DNA of 64,000 nucleotides, taken from Nipponacmea schrenckii (Eukaryota; Mollusca; Gastropoda; Lottiidae). Below the pieces are notes generated by a model. The model was not told the DNA's origin, did not search any database, and worked only from the letters and a program-made list of their open reading frames with translations. The position numbers were made by a program, and so were the translations under genes. Below are positions 22,832-34,758 of the stretch, in pieces. Within the stretch, counting starts at the first letter, position 1; each line of letters opens with the position of its first letter. The stretch lies in NCBI GenBank assembly GCA_030562195.1, contig CM060199.1, forward strand, positions 32,012,338-32,076,337, written 5' to 3'.

Positions 22832-25568
22832 TTGAATGCCGTTTTATCATCTTTATTTTCAAATCAAAACTATATATATCTGATTCTGTATAGTTCATTT
22901 AATTTTATTCCGCTCAACTTATTATTGATCAGATGACAGTTCTCCACTGTAGTCTTCACACTTTCGCCGGTAAATTCTACCAGTTAGTATTATTTGAATT
23001 GGAATGCCAAGTTCAAGGTGATACTATCGGCGATACTGTCGGCAGAAGTGTGCTTATTTTATGAACACTTTCAAATCTCCAAATTCATGCAGAGCCGTAT
23101 AATATTGTTAAAGTACGAACAAGATAATGGCCTATTTTACCCCTCGTCGATATGACATGTTTCTCCCCAAGCGACATCCCAATCTACCTTCAATAACCAA
23201 TGAAATATCATATACTGACATGAGGGCGGTAGTGGGTGCATTCGATATGTTGAAACAATGAACATACCTTGTCAAAATATTCTGGGACGCAGATTGAGTG
23301 AATAAACTTATTGAAAATAAAGGGAACGAAATATTAATAAAGTGTCAGATTACTGAGTTTTTAACTTATATACATGTATGTTATATAATGGGTATATTGA
23401 TGTTTGTTATGTTGTATAATTTAAGTAATCGTTGATTATCTACAAAAGTGCTAATAACTTCTAAAATAACTACCTATAAGACCTACAATATTTTAATTCT
23501 TCTTTAAAAGGTTATACATGTATTATGTATTAACAAATCAACTTCGCTTTCATCGATATGAAACACACATCGAGTTTAGACAACGATTGTCTGATGAACT
23601 GATTTTTTAAAATTCTTACATTTTTACAATGTTCTGCACTTCATGACATTAATAACGACGGGCATTACGATGCAGTGTGTAAGCGGCCTTTTTTTAAGGA
23701 CAACAGCAGTAGTATCGCGTATCGCCTTTGAATTTGACCTTCCATTAAATTGAATGGTATAAAGTAACTGTTCATATATATCTCTGGTTCTACAGCGGAA
23801 AAATAATATAATTGCGCATAGGTATATTTAAGAAAAAGGTTATGAAGGCAATGAAGAAAGTTAGAAGAAAACGAGTTTTGGGACGAAATATAATTTCGGC
23901 TTTTAAGCATATTATTGATTTCACAGCCTTAACAGTATTCGACAGTGAGTCCTTGACCAGGTAGTAATAGGCCGTTCGTTTGTACTCTGTATTTTTTATT
24001 TTATTTTGGTGCTTCTGTGTTGTAGTAAAAATCGTCAAATGGATGATTTCGAGAATATTGTATTCCATAGCTTACAAGGCCATTCAAATTCAAGAATATG
24101 TAATGTAATCAAAAAATTGTATTCTATCATGCAAGAAAAGAACAGTTTGAAATAGATGCTTTCAAAATTATATAAAAATGATTTCTTTTCAACCCTTTCA
24201 GTTCAGGTCGTGAATTCAGTTTAATTTGATGAGGCATGGAGATCAGTTTGCATTTTCTATTCATTTTGTTGATCACTCGAGCAATGAATGCGTGCGGGAC
24301 TTTATTTATGCTGTCAGCATTACACTATATTTCATTGTTCAGTTGTAGTTCAGTGTGTCGTGTGACATATGTCGGCTCTTTTCATTTGTGCCAACTGATT
24401 TTATCATATTAAATATTTGAATGAATCGATTGTTCAATACATTGACATAATTATTTATAACTGTGGTAATACTATATGAAATACCACATCATGTAGGCCA
24501 TGTGAAAATGGGACGTATTTATTACCGTATGTTTGATAAAATTCTAAATGTAAATGCTTTGTAAATTGCTCTATATTAAAAGTGCTTCAGTGAAACTGTA
24601 TCATTTGTAGTTAATCAATCGCAGTGGGTCAAAGGGGTTCTAGGTGACAAATTTGGTCCCGCCCCCCTAACTGTAACACTTAATCTAAGTTGTTGCATAA
24701 AAAATAAATCAACTTTATTCATGAAATGAATCTGGCCAAAATGTCCCATGCCAATGCAAGGGAAATAACTCGAAATCCAGACAAACTTGGTATTATTTTC
24801 CATAAGTGAACGATGATGTCTCAATGGTCAACTTGTTTCAGTCGAGAAAATTAGAAAAATATGACATTCTAAATACACTTTATAGTTGATAACCAATGTC
24901 GTAAATAGAACATTTTACCCAGGTAACACCACTAGAGAGCTTAAAAGTTTATTTTATTGACGAAAGCTGCTATTTATTATGGCGTGTCCTGTACAGCTCA
25001 AAAGCGAAATAATTTTAACGAAACTATTAACTATTACATGTTCATCTTGACAATGTCAATCGCTACTACCTTCTCTACTACCCTTCTTGTATCACGAAAT
25101 TCACAAATTTGATTTTGATTGTACACTACACTAGATATTATTTCCAATATTTCCAATGTAAATATCTGTCGAGGGCTTTATTGAATATTTGGTAGCGTAC
25201 AATCCAAACAAATCGCTACATTTAACAACATCTTTGGTACCAGAAAATATGTTTATGGTAGTTTGTAATAGATTGGCATTGTGAGGATCTATTACAATAG
25301 ATTGGGAAAATGTTAAATAATGAACAATTGTACGAGAGAAAGGATGTTAGACATTAAGTTATTTGATCGGTTGAATATCTAATCAAACTGAAAATGAAGA
25401 TCAAGGATGGTAAGTGAGGTCACATTTATGAAAACACCCACGAACCAAAATAAACTTATCTTGATTTCAATTTTAATCAGTTTATACTGATGATATATCG
25501 AGGACATATCTAATATCAGACTAAAATATATCAAAAATGTAATAAATTCATATATCGCGAAAGCAATG
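22832..25568. other. 3' UTR of the zinc-finger gene and intergenic DNA
   Basis: Several AATAAA hexamers occur from about 23300 on (for example GTGAATAAACTT) and could end the zinc-finger transcript. The rest is AT-rich with no supported gene. Open frames on the minus strand near 23.7-24.0 and 24.6-24.8 kb have no recognisable domain. Confidence 0.5.
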
Positions 25569-25574
25569 TTTATT
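25569..25574 (-). terminator. Polyadenylation signal of the riboflavin transporter
   Basis: AATAAA on the minus strand lies about 26 bases after the stop codon of the SLC52 gene. It is the nearest candidate signal. Confidence 0.5.
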
Positions 25575-25599
25575 TTCTCTTCCAATATGGTGTTTAAAT

Positions 25600-27432
25600 T
25601 TAACAATATGACGCATCCTCAAAAACATGGTATACATTATTCAATATAAAACCGACTATAGCTCCAAGAAAACTTCCGATTTGTGTGAAGATTCCACAAA
25701 GAATCAATGAATTGCGGCCACCTTGACGTAAAGCATTGGCTACTCCAACTTTCGCATAAGTCAACAAATAAAAACACAGCACCCACACAGTAACCTGTAA
25801 TAGAAAATAAATTGCAAGGGCGAACTAGACAGATTTCTAGACTGGTTATAAATAAGGAGTATAGACAAATCAGGAAAAGGTAAAGATTAATCAGAGGCAG
25901 GTATAGTAACTGATCCGAAGGAGTTTGGATTTAGCAGAAGGGGCATCGGCTGATCAAACTTATATGGACCTAGCGGCAAGAAATAATCAGAAGGGTTTGA
26001 TTATATTTGGACCATTTGGAACGGATGAAGAGAACTGACTGATCCAGAGGATTATTTGATGTGATTGTTTCTTGGGATATGGACTGATCAAAGTAGAATT
26101 TATCAGGAGAATAAGATACATTCGCATAATGAGAGGTTAGAATGATTTGGGAAAAGATAATGCTCAGTGTGGTTTGTTCTTACATTGGTGCCACCGGATA
26201 ATCCATAACCTAGAAATTAGATAATAGAATAGGCCCCCGGTACTAAAAAGACAATTAGATCGTAGTTAGAAGCAATGTGTTACAATTACACTTACCATCA
26301 GCGGACCTCCACTATTACTGTCAACTAATGGTGAATGGGGACTGTAAGCAGCACCAGTTATAGAATAGGCACAGCACACAGAACCAAAAAAAGTAACTGC
26401 CAAGATTCCTGGAACCGAGATGAGAGGAAGGAACATTGCTGTAAAACATGCTAATGGATTAGCTATGTTAGTCAATGTTACTGTTAAATGATATGGATTC
26501 AAGCCGTAAGGAAGTGTGGAGTATGTTTGGATGGATAGTAAAAAACTAGACGCGAAGAAGCTTATCCATGACACTACACATAATAAAATTACTTTGGCTC
26601 CGGTTGATAAACCTTTATCTTCGTTCGAAATTTCATACTTTTTGTCATTGTTATTCGTTCCATAATTCGGATGGATGTTCTCCTGACCATCGACCGTAAT
26701 GCTGACTTCCACAAGTTCTGATTGACAATAAGGACTGAATTTGAGAAGAAGAAATGCAATTAGTGAACACAGCATTAAGGACGCTAGAATAAAGAAGAAA
26801 ACTTGAACAGAGAACCGTGGTTCATTATAATATGGATAAACATTATAAGTAGTGTGGTTGTACCACGTAGTATTGACATTGGTGGAGTTGGTACTGGAAA
26901 CATTAACACACGTTAATTGTCCTGCACCTTGTGCTAGAGCTGTTAAACTAGGAATCATTCCACTTAATCCTTCACCAATGAAGAACGAGGACATATATTG
27001 TGGTTTTAGAGCTGCCATAAACGCTAGAAACGCAATAGATGAGGTGCAGTCTACAAGAGCCAAAATGAAATTTAATGTAAGGAGAGCAGTGCTGTGAAGT
27101 TCACCCGCAATGACAGTAGTTCGGTGCCAGAAGAAGCCCAAAAGAACGCAAGTCACACATCCAATCAATATAATTAGTAAAGAAACAGGCGATTCTAATT
27201 TTCTTCCCTTCAAAACACAAGTTACCAATGTAAACAAGAGCGGTCCTATATTAGCTGTTTGCGTAATAACTGTCATATACGATGGTAAATTCCAGGCTTC
27301 GGGTAACCTTGTCACCATTAATGGTAGTTCAACCCATAATCCGTTTATGTCTATCCAGGACGATATACCAAATAAGCATACCAATATATGCACCAAAACT
27401 TTCGTGTCTTTAAACATAGTTTTGAAAACCAT
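25600..27432 (-). CDS. SLC52A: Riboflavin transporter, SLC52 family (2 coding exons)
   Basis: The model joins exon 27432-26296 (379 codons, ends PLM then GTAAGT) to exon 25794-25600 (acceptor TTCTATTACAG, starts VTVWVLCFYLL, stop TAA). The intron is phase 0 and 501 bp. The 443-residue product matches the usual size of SLC52 plasma-membrane riboflavin carriers. Family hallmarks include SSWIDINGLWVELPLMV near residue 24, a DCTSSIAFLAFMAAL segment, FFIGEGLSGMIPSL, and about eleven hydrophobic segments. A loop near residues 178-195 has four N-glycosylation sequons (NVS, NST, NTT, NHT), fitting an extracellular loop. A hydrophilic loop around residues 250-275 is probably cytoplasmic. The start ATG is the first in frame. 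A 5' UTR exon is not identified. It lies convergent to the zinc-finger gene. Confidence 0.93.
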
Positions 27433-28195
27433 TTTGTGTACTTGTTTGATAGTTTAACTCGATCAATTTTAGTATCTACAATATAATATAAAATTTATTT
27501 ATTATATTATCATAAATTCAGGATAATAAAATGTCAGCCTGTTCCTCAACCTCGAACCCTTGAACCTATGAACTATATAGTACACATATATCATTATAAG
27601 GATGAAACCGACGTTAGCTTTAACGTGTTTATGTGTGTCGAAAGGTAATCCTGTTTGATTTAGTTTGATCTAAGTAAATGCAGCCTAGTATTTTGTATGC
27701 ACATAGCCTTGCAGGGGAAGAAACTCTAACTAAAGAAATGTACCTCATTACCATAAGGCTTGCAAATTTTGGTAGAAATTAAAAAGAGATAAGTAAGAAT
27801 TTCTCACCTGTTTCAAATGTGTTATGAAGCTAATGGCAATTTATTCAACGCGATATATAACTATACCTTTACCTTGACCCGCCTTGACCTTTCAAATATC
27901 ATCCGTGTACTCACTGTAACATAATAAAACGTATGTATACATTGTTACATGCCGTTTCACTTCAATGTGTAGATATATAATAGATATTATCAAGACCTGA
28001 CGTTGAATAATGAATTTCCGAGTCAAAACAATAAATATTAATGTCAAACTCAGTAGCCGAACCAAGAGATTAGGTAAGTAAATATCTCTTATCCCGGTCA
28101 AACATCCACTACGTACACATATGTATAATGTATTTTTACGTGTAGATGGATGGGCATATAAAAATGACCTATATTTTGTGACATTAAAGCGAACG
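27433..28195. other. Upstream region of SLC52 and intergenic DNA
   Basis: Should contain the SLC52 promoter; no TATA box or other clear element was recognised. No additional gene is supported. Confidence 0.4.
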
Positions 28196-28231
28196 AAATG
28201 ACACATAAATCAATGTGGTTCGCAAAAGTTT

Positions 28232-28244
28232 AATTAAAACGTCC
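28232..28244 (+). repeat. Target-site duplication, left (13 bp)
   Basis: AATTAAAACGTCC is repeated exactly at 31885-31897, flanking the LINE. Confidence 0.9.
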
Positions 28245-28508
28245 ATCATGTGCTTCACTCTTTTTGGTTTTTTAGTTTCTCTGTAAAGCACAAACTGTAT
28301 ATATTTGTTCCTTTTCGCTTTTCCTTTTACTCATTTACTTTGTCCTTCTACCGGTGCTCAGTGAGACCTGACAAGGAACAGTTTACGATATATCAAAGAA
28401 CTTTTAAATGATGTTCGTGTCTCGGCATTCGCTTGTAGTTGCTATTCTTCATTCTCAAAAGTTTCGACTCATCTGCTTCTTTCTGATCAGCCTTAGCCAC
28501 ATATCTCT

Positions 28509-28559
28509 ATCGTTTACTCCTGGTGTTGTACAATGATATAGAGCAAATTCCAGGACCTA
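28509..28559 (+). pseudogene. Degenerate 2A-like peptide at LINE N-terminus
   Basis: The frame reads LLLVLYNDIEQIPGP. 2A-like ribosome-skipping sequences with a D-x-E-x-NPGP ending are known from the N-termini of some CR1-like APE LINEs in animals. Here the critical Asn is Ile (IPGP), which should abolish skipping. The hydrophobic run before DIEQ is as expected. Confidence 0.6.
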
Positions 28560-29696
28560 AAACCCCAAAATCTGAAATATCTATTGTTCACCAAAATGTC
28601 CGAAGTCTAATTAATGATGATACTTTTGACCTTGTGCAAACCGCCTTTAACGATATTTACATAATAACTCTATCTGAGACCTGGCTAACAGATACAGATG
28701 TCAAAAACATTAATTTAAAAACTTTCAAGATCCTTTGTTGTATAACAGAGAAGATGCCCCGGGAGGAGGACTTGCTATCTATGTTAGTAAACGACTCTTC
28801 CTCAAACCCCTTCCCAACTTAAAAGTACCTGGACTTGAATCTGTATGGGCAGAAGTAAGAAACAAATCCTATCACCTCATTGTAGGCTGTTTCTATAGAA
28901 GTCGGCGGGAATCAGTTGACTATTGGAACCTTATAAAAGAGAGTGTTGGAAAGGCTAAGAACTTAAACAAACCTCATTGTTGGTTCTCCAAACTTTATAA
29001 TTTCTACTCTGGTAAATGATGAAGGCATACCAGACCACTCCTCGGTCAAGATAACTCTGCAATCTAAGGTTCAAAAGAACAATGTTACTGTAGAAGAATC
29101 TAGAATTACTCTGAAGTAAGACCAAGTGATCAATCAAATCTCTTCAACTTGACTGACTTGAATCTCTTTTTCTTTCGAATTCGCCACAAACAGTAACTTC
29201 GGCAGTAGCGGATGTTATCACCAAAGGGATTAACAAATTTGTAGCATCAAAGGTAGCCACCATTAGACCACTAGATACCCCCTGGCTCTATGGCCGACTG
29301 ATCCGCAAGAAGAACAGACTCTAAATTTAAAACATTTAGATCAAACACTAATTGGAAAATCTTCAAGCAATTTCGCAACTATGTCACAAGTGAAATTCGT
29401 AAATGCAAATCCGAATATTACGAAAAATCTTGACACTAAAATCTGCAGAAACGAATTTGGTGAAAAAGAATGGTCGAAATTGATAAAATCTTACGCCCTT
29501 CTCAATGGTTATCGTCCCTCGCAATTTCCTCGTTTTATCCACGATGATGTAGTATTCTAAGGAGACAAAGAGAAAGCAAACCTTCTAAAATGAGTTTTTC
29601 ATTAGCCAGTCCCATGTTGAGAAACCTGATGAAACTACGTTTAAAATTCCACCTAGTTCGGTCGAAATTCATCAACCTAATTTTTATGCAAATGAA

Positions 29697-30800
29697 ATGT
29701 ATAACATTCTGAATACACTTGCTACAAACAAGGCCAGTAGCTCCGATAACAACAAAATACTAAAATTATGTTCCAAGAGTCTGTCATCGCCTCTCTCTCG
29801 TCTTTTTAACTTTCTTCTTTCATTTGGAACCTTTTCTGACGTATGGAAAGATGCAAATCTCGTACCAATTTTCAAAAAAGGGGACGAGTCGCTTTCCTCG
29901 CAATCACCGACCAATATCACTACTCAGTTCTCTTGGAAAAGTTTTTGAGAAATGTTTATTCAAACACATTTACAACTTTCAAGTTACATCTCTTCAATCA
30001 GGATTTAGACCAAACGACAGTACAACTTATCAGCTTATTGACATTTCCAATCATATATTAAAAAGTCTCGATGAAGGTAAAGATGTCAAAGCAGTGACAT
30101 CAGTCGTGCTTTTGACCGTGTTTGGCACAAGGGGCTCCTTTATAATCTTTATCAAATTGATAATCATGGAAATTTACATGCAACCCTAACCAGCTACCTT
30201 CCAGACCGTAAGCAATCTTTAATTGTCAAAAAACCATCGATCTGAAGCAAAACGGCCCCAAATGGTGTTCCGCAGGGATCTGTTCTTGCTCCACTCTTAT
30301 TCATTATATATTTTATATAAATGACATCGTAAACGACATCAATTCAAACATCCGTCTATATGCTGACGATACTTCTCTCTACGTTACCATTGAAGAACCA
30401 TCTGTTTGTCAAAACTCCATCAATCAAGACCTGGGCAGAATTCTCGATTGGTCGAACAACTGGAAGACTGTTTCCTTGCAGTCCAGCAGAAAAATGGTTC
30501 CCATGAAAATTGATCTTTCCTTTAACAACCAAATCATAACCTCAGTTGAACAGCACAAACACTTGGGACTTCTTTTCGATAAATCTGGAACAAGGACAAG
30601 TCACATACATAATGTCAAAAGCAGGAAAACTCATCGATTGCTTCAGAAGTTACCGTTTGAAACTCGCGAACCTATCTACAAGTCTTATATTTTTCCAGTT
30701 TTTGAATATGCAGATGTCATTTGGCACAACTGTTCAATCGCTGATCGCAATGCATTAGTGAACTTGCAGCTCGATGCCTTACGAACCATAACCTAGTTCG
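29697..30800 (+). pseudogene. Reverse transcriptase region of the LINE, broken
   Basis: Conserved blocks of a LINE reverse transcriptase are visible but spread over all three frames: the fingers region (NLVPIFKKGD then RPISLLSSLGKVFEK, separated by a frameshift at about 29890), QSGFRPNDSTTYQL, the NGVPQGSVLAPLLF block at about 30258, and the catalytic YADD at about 30357. KHLGLLFDK and an IWHN block lie towards the thumb. Multiple frameshifts and stops make it non-functional. Confidence 0.85.
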
Positions 30801-31884
30801 TGGAACATCACACCAAAGGCATGCTTTATCTCTCTCGAAACTCGTCGTAATCGGCATAAACTTACCCTATTTTACAAAATGGTAAACAAAGTAGTCACTC
30901 AATGCCTTACGAACCATAACCTGACTAGTTCGTCACACCAAATTCTTTATAGGGAGGCATGCTTTATCTCTCTCGAAACTCGTTAAATCGACATAAACTT
31001 ACCCTATTTTACAAAATGGTAAACAAACTAGTCACTACTTTCTTAAGCAATCTTGTCCCTTTAAAAGTTTCTTCTGTAAATCCTTATCCTGTTCGAAATC
31101 ACGATAAGCTACGATCAATTTCATCCAAATCTGAGCATTACAAAAACTCATTTTTGCCATCAACTGTGGAATAATCTTCTCAATAACATCAAATCTGTCA
31201 TCAGAAGACCATATTGCTCCTCCATACTTTAATTTCGGATCAAGAGCATAACAGATCATACACTATAGACTGATACACGCTAAAAGTGAGCTAAATGCTC
31301 ATAAATTTGCAATGTTTGTCTCTGATAACCCAAATTGTTCTTGTGGTCACCATCTGGAAGACTCCGAACATTTCCTTTTACACTGCCGACTTCACACCAC
31401 TAAAAGACAATCCACAAACTCCATATTTCAAGAAAATCCATCCACATACTTCTGTTCTGTGATTCTCAGCTGTCAAACACAGAAAACGAAGTTATATTCT
31501 CTGTTGTTCATGATTTTATAAAGCTCTCCAACCGTTTTATGCTGTATAACTGATCTCAAACACCAAAATCCACCAAGAGCAAAAACTATTGACGCTTTAT
31601 GTTTCATACTAAAAAGGCACAACTTACCAATTTTTACTTATTATTTGCCGTGATACACTCAACTTTATATCATCCCAATTCCTGTCCCTGGTCTGATCCC
31701 CTCGCATCATTATCATATTTAAAGTAAATACATTACCTTCCCTACTTACATGAATCATTTGCCTATTTTTCTTTTTATTGCGAAGCAGATTGAAATAAGC
31801 CCTGAGCTTTTTTCTGTATCGCTATTTGCTGTATTTCTCTGAATGTTTATGTGTATTTATTGAAATAAACATGTTTTAAAAAAA

Positions 31885-31897
31885 AATTAAAACGTCC
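31885..31897 (+). repeat. Target-site duplication, right (13 bp)
   Basis: Exact repeat of 28232-28244, directly after the LINE's A-rich end. Confidence 0.9.
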
Positions 31898-32536
31898 CGA
31901 GGGGGGCGAAATAGCGCCTTCTTAAGTGGGGAAAGCAAGGGGTCTGACTTTCTTTAGCAGTGTTTAATATAATGTACGAGTTACTCTACACAATGTGAAA
32001 ATAACTCAAGTTGAATTAAACCGACATTTCCCACATAGGCCTCCAGGCAACATGTTAGTCCTATATGCACAAACGCAAGTAGGTTTGCGTTCTTACGTTA
32101 TCATTTCTGGTTTATGACTGGATAAAATGACACATAAAACAAAGTTGAATTAGAACGTCCAAAGGGGGGCGAAATAGGGCGTTCTTAAGGGGGAAAAGCA
32201 AGGAGTCTGACTTTCTTAAGCAGTGATTTTTAGGTTGCTCTACAAAATGAGCCTAACGGGAGAGCTGTACGTAAAATTTGAATTAAACTCCAAAAATTTT
32301 GCAGACAGGCATAGTACTGCCAAACGCAAGGGGGCGACACTTATGAAATGCCATTCAATTTACCCCTGAGTAGTATCTAGACACTAGGTATAATAACATT
32401 TTGTAAAAAAAAAATTGAACGCGTTTCGAGAACAAGGGCAATAACTCATTCTAATTATTGTTCGATATTTCTGATTTTCAATAGGATATATCCTTGGGTG
32501 CTAACAAACAATCGCACCTCACAATCAGTCAAAAAT

Positions 32537-33841
32537 ATGCACTTTCTAGGTGTTTACGAGCAATTATTGTTGACTGGCGGATTGACGACAATATTACTCC
32601 CAATTTCACGTGCCATAGCTGAGCCCCAATATGCAACCATCAAAATTTCATTGGAAGAGAAGGAAACCATCTCCATCGTAAGTTGTGTGTAAATGTCTGT
32701 AATGGTAGATTATATTTCCATTTTGTGTTGTTTCGTTGAAAGCATTCAGCTACATGTGAATGTGTTGATAATGTGATGATTGGTAATTCAACCGATGTTT
32801 AAAACATTGATTTACATTCAAGTTAAAGTAGCAGTCTTTGTATATGGAATTAGTGGCATTTACTTCTATTTAAGTGAGGATGGATTGAGGAGTAAAATAG
32901 ACTCACTTATCAATAGATTGATACTATGTTCATTTTCCTTTTCAGAGTCATTGAATGTGACGGAAATTTTATTTAGTTTGCGAAAACTGCTATATTAGCG
33001 TTGCTTTGCACACGGAAACACTTCGAATTTAAAGCTAATTCAACAATGATGTTAGCGGTCTCGCTTGTCACATACTTCCGTTGGTGATGATTTAGAATAA
33101 TGTTGATAAAGTGGTGACAGATTTTGATGATACTATCTGTAACTTCCCATTAATTAAGAATCCAATCAATTACAAAGTGCTGATTTTAACCCATCAAATT
33201 TTAGTGTAGAAATATTTTTTCTAATTTCAAATGTTTACACCACTAGTATGTAACGAGAGGGTGACATGATGCTAACTTTATCGTGACGGCCTACGGAAAA
33301 TCATTCATTTTTACACGGTGCCCAAAGTCTCACTGTCACAGCAGTGGGTCACATAATTCGGACTGAAAATCGGGGAATAATGCTAAAAAGTTTTGCAGTT
33401 TCCATTTTTGATACTCATAATATGATTCGAACATTGTGTTTCGTCGCCCTTGTTCGTCTGTTTGTTTCATTTGATTGGTTTGCGATAAAGACAATTGACG
33501 ATTCTTGTCCTGTTTCTGTATGGGATTTCGAATCAGAATGATTTTATAATTCTTATTATAACACTTTTTTATGTTTAAACGATATGTTGCCACAAATTAT
33601 TTCTGTTTCGTAGCCCTTCGTTTTTATATCTGTACGATAACTTAAATACAGAATTAATCTTGTTCTACGATTACAGGTGCGTACTTTTGTCAACGATACC
33701 TTTTTATTCTGTTACAAACCTAGCAAATGGGAGGAAGTTTTCGGAAAGAGTAGTTTGCACCATATGAAACTGACAAAGAAATCCGATGATCTATTCATTT
33801 CACTGACTCTGTATCATAGCTTCAACAAACGCCATCCATAG
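32537..33841 (+). CDS. Candidate small secreted protein, two exons
   Basis: Exon 1 is 32537-32677 (47 codons, then GTAAGT) and exon 2 is 33677-33841 (acceptor CGATTACAG, stop TAG). Both are phase 0. The 101-residue product starts with a hydrophobic stretch (VYEQLLLTGGLTTILLPI) that could be a signal peptide cleaved after SRAIA. The rest is moderately charged with one Cys (LFCYKPSKWEEVF) and one sequon (NDT). An AATAAA lies at 33918-33923, 77 bases after the stop. The region before exon 1 overlaps a dispersed repeat motif (AGAACAAGGGCAATAACTCA, also near 48590), which lowers confidence. No family was recognised. It could be a novel short secreted protein, part of a longer gene, or a chance pairing. 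Confidence 0.35.
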
Positions 33842-34758
33842 AGATCAATTGTTTTCACATGGTATGATGCTTTCGATCTATAATTTTTTTATGAATTATA
33901 TGAATTGGTAATTAATGAATAAACCATTTTTTTTATGTCATATGACATTTTTACTTACATTGATTGGAAATAGATAAATATAATTTAGTCCAATTTTCAT
34001 TTGGTGTGTTAAGTGTCTACAAAAAGTTGTATTGGATTGCATTGTTTATTACAACTAGTACCCTCCTTAGTAGATACCTGGACCTACCCAGTCCCTCCAA
34101 CGTGCTATTCGAATGGGATATCGGAAATGGTTTTAGGAAATAAGACATAATTATAATGTCGATGTTTATAGGAGTTGCATTTCGGGTGTCTATACAAATC
34201 TGAACCATTATGAGTTCATCAAAACATTGCTGTTTTTTTTCAATAATATCTCTGTATGTCCCGCATGGTATGCCTACCACAATACTTTCAGCAGTGGACT
34301 TAACTTACAGAATTGTGTAAGTTGAGTAACACATTCAACTGACACACAAAACCATAACTTCTGCCAAATTGGGCTATTGTCATGGTGAAAATCCACGAGA
34401 TGAGTCAGAGCAACTGTATTGTATTTGAAATTTCATCTAGATTAGTTCAAACAAGCTCGGTGTACAGTTTGGAATCAAAAAGGACTAATGAATCGCTTCA
34501 AGAATACCATAATCTTAGCATAACGTTTCGAGAAGATTTCAAACTGATCTTAGATTTATTTCGTTCTTTACAGACAGGAAGCAGTAATTAAAATAAGTAA
34601 TATTCACGAATAAGGAACTTGCAGAAGTAAAGTGAGGAAACGTACAGAATATGTTCTTTTATAATGTCTAATCTCCTTTTTTCCGAAAAGAGAGGATATT
34701 TTTTTTACAGTTATAGATCACAAGGACACTGGTATTCTCTCATATTAGTTGGTTGGAA
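33842..34758. other. Intergenic stretch between the candidate gene and luqin
   Basis: Contains AATAAA at 33918-33923 on the plus strand, serving the candidate gene, and AATAAA on the minus strand at 34555-34560, about 200 bases past the luqin stop. Nothing else is supported. Confidence 0.5.

Larger units (their letters stand above)
28245..31884 (+). mobile_element. Degenerate APE-type LINE (CR1/Jockey-like), about 3.64 kb
   Basis: This non-LTR retrotransposon has 13-bp target-site duplications on both sides. In order it holds a degenerate 2A-like sequence (28509-28559), an AP-endonuclease region split across frames (about 28570-28905, with VHQNVRSL, LSETWLTD, then APGGGLAIYV), and a reverse transcriptase region (29697-30800, with FKKGD, HRPISLLSSLGK, NGVPQGSVLAPLLF and YADDTSL). 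A Cys/His-rich C-terminus follows (CSCGHHLEDSEHFLLHC at about 31330-31385), then an AATAAA near 31864 and a short A tail. Frameshifts and stops interrupt it repeatedly, and a 127-base segment is duplicated (30774-31035), so it is inactive. The family assignment rests on domain order and motif style only. Confidence 0.9.
28190..32330. repeat. About 250-bp direct duplication, left copy split by a LINE
   Basis: Copy 1 is 28190-28244 plus 31898-32080, and copy 2 is about 32120-32330. Shared blocks are AAATGACACATAAA (28196 and 32125), GGGGGGCGAAATAG, a CAAGGGGTCTGACTTTCT / CAAGGAGTCTGACTTTCT pair, TCTACACAATG versus TCTACAAAATG, and AAACGCAAG. The LINE interrupts copy 1 exactly at AACGTCC, and copy 2 runs through the same point without interruption. 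Confidence 0.85.
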
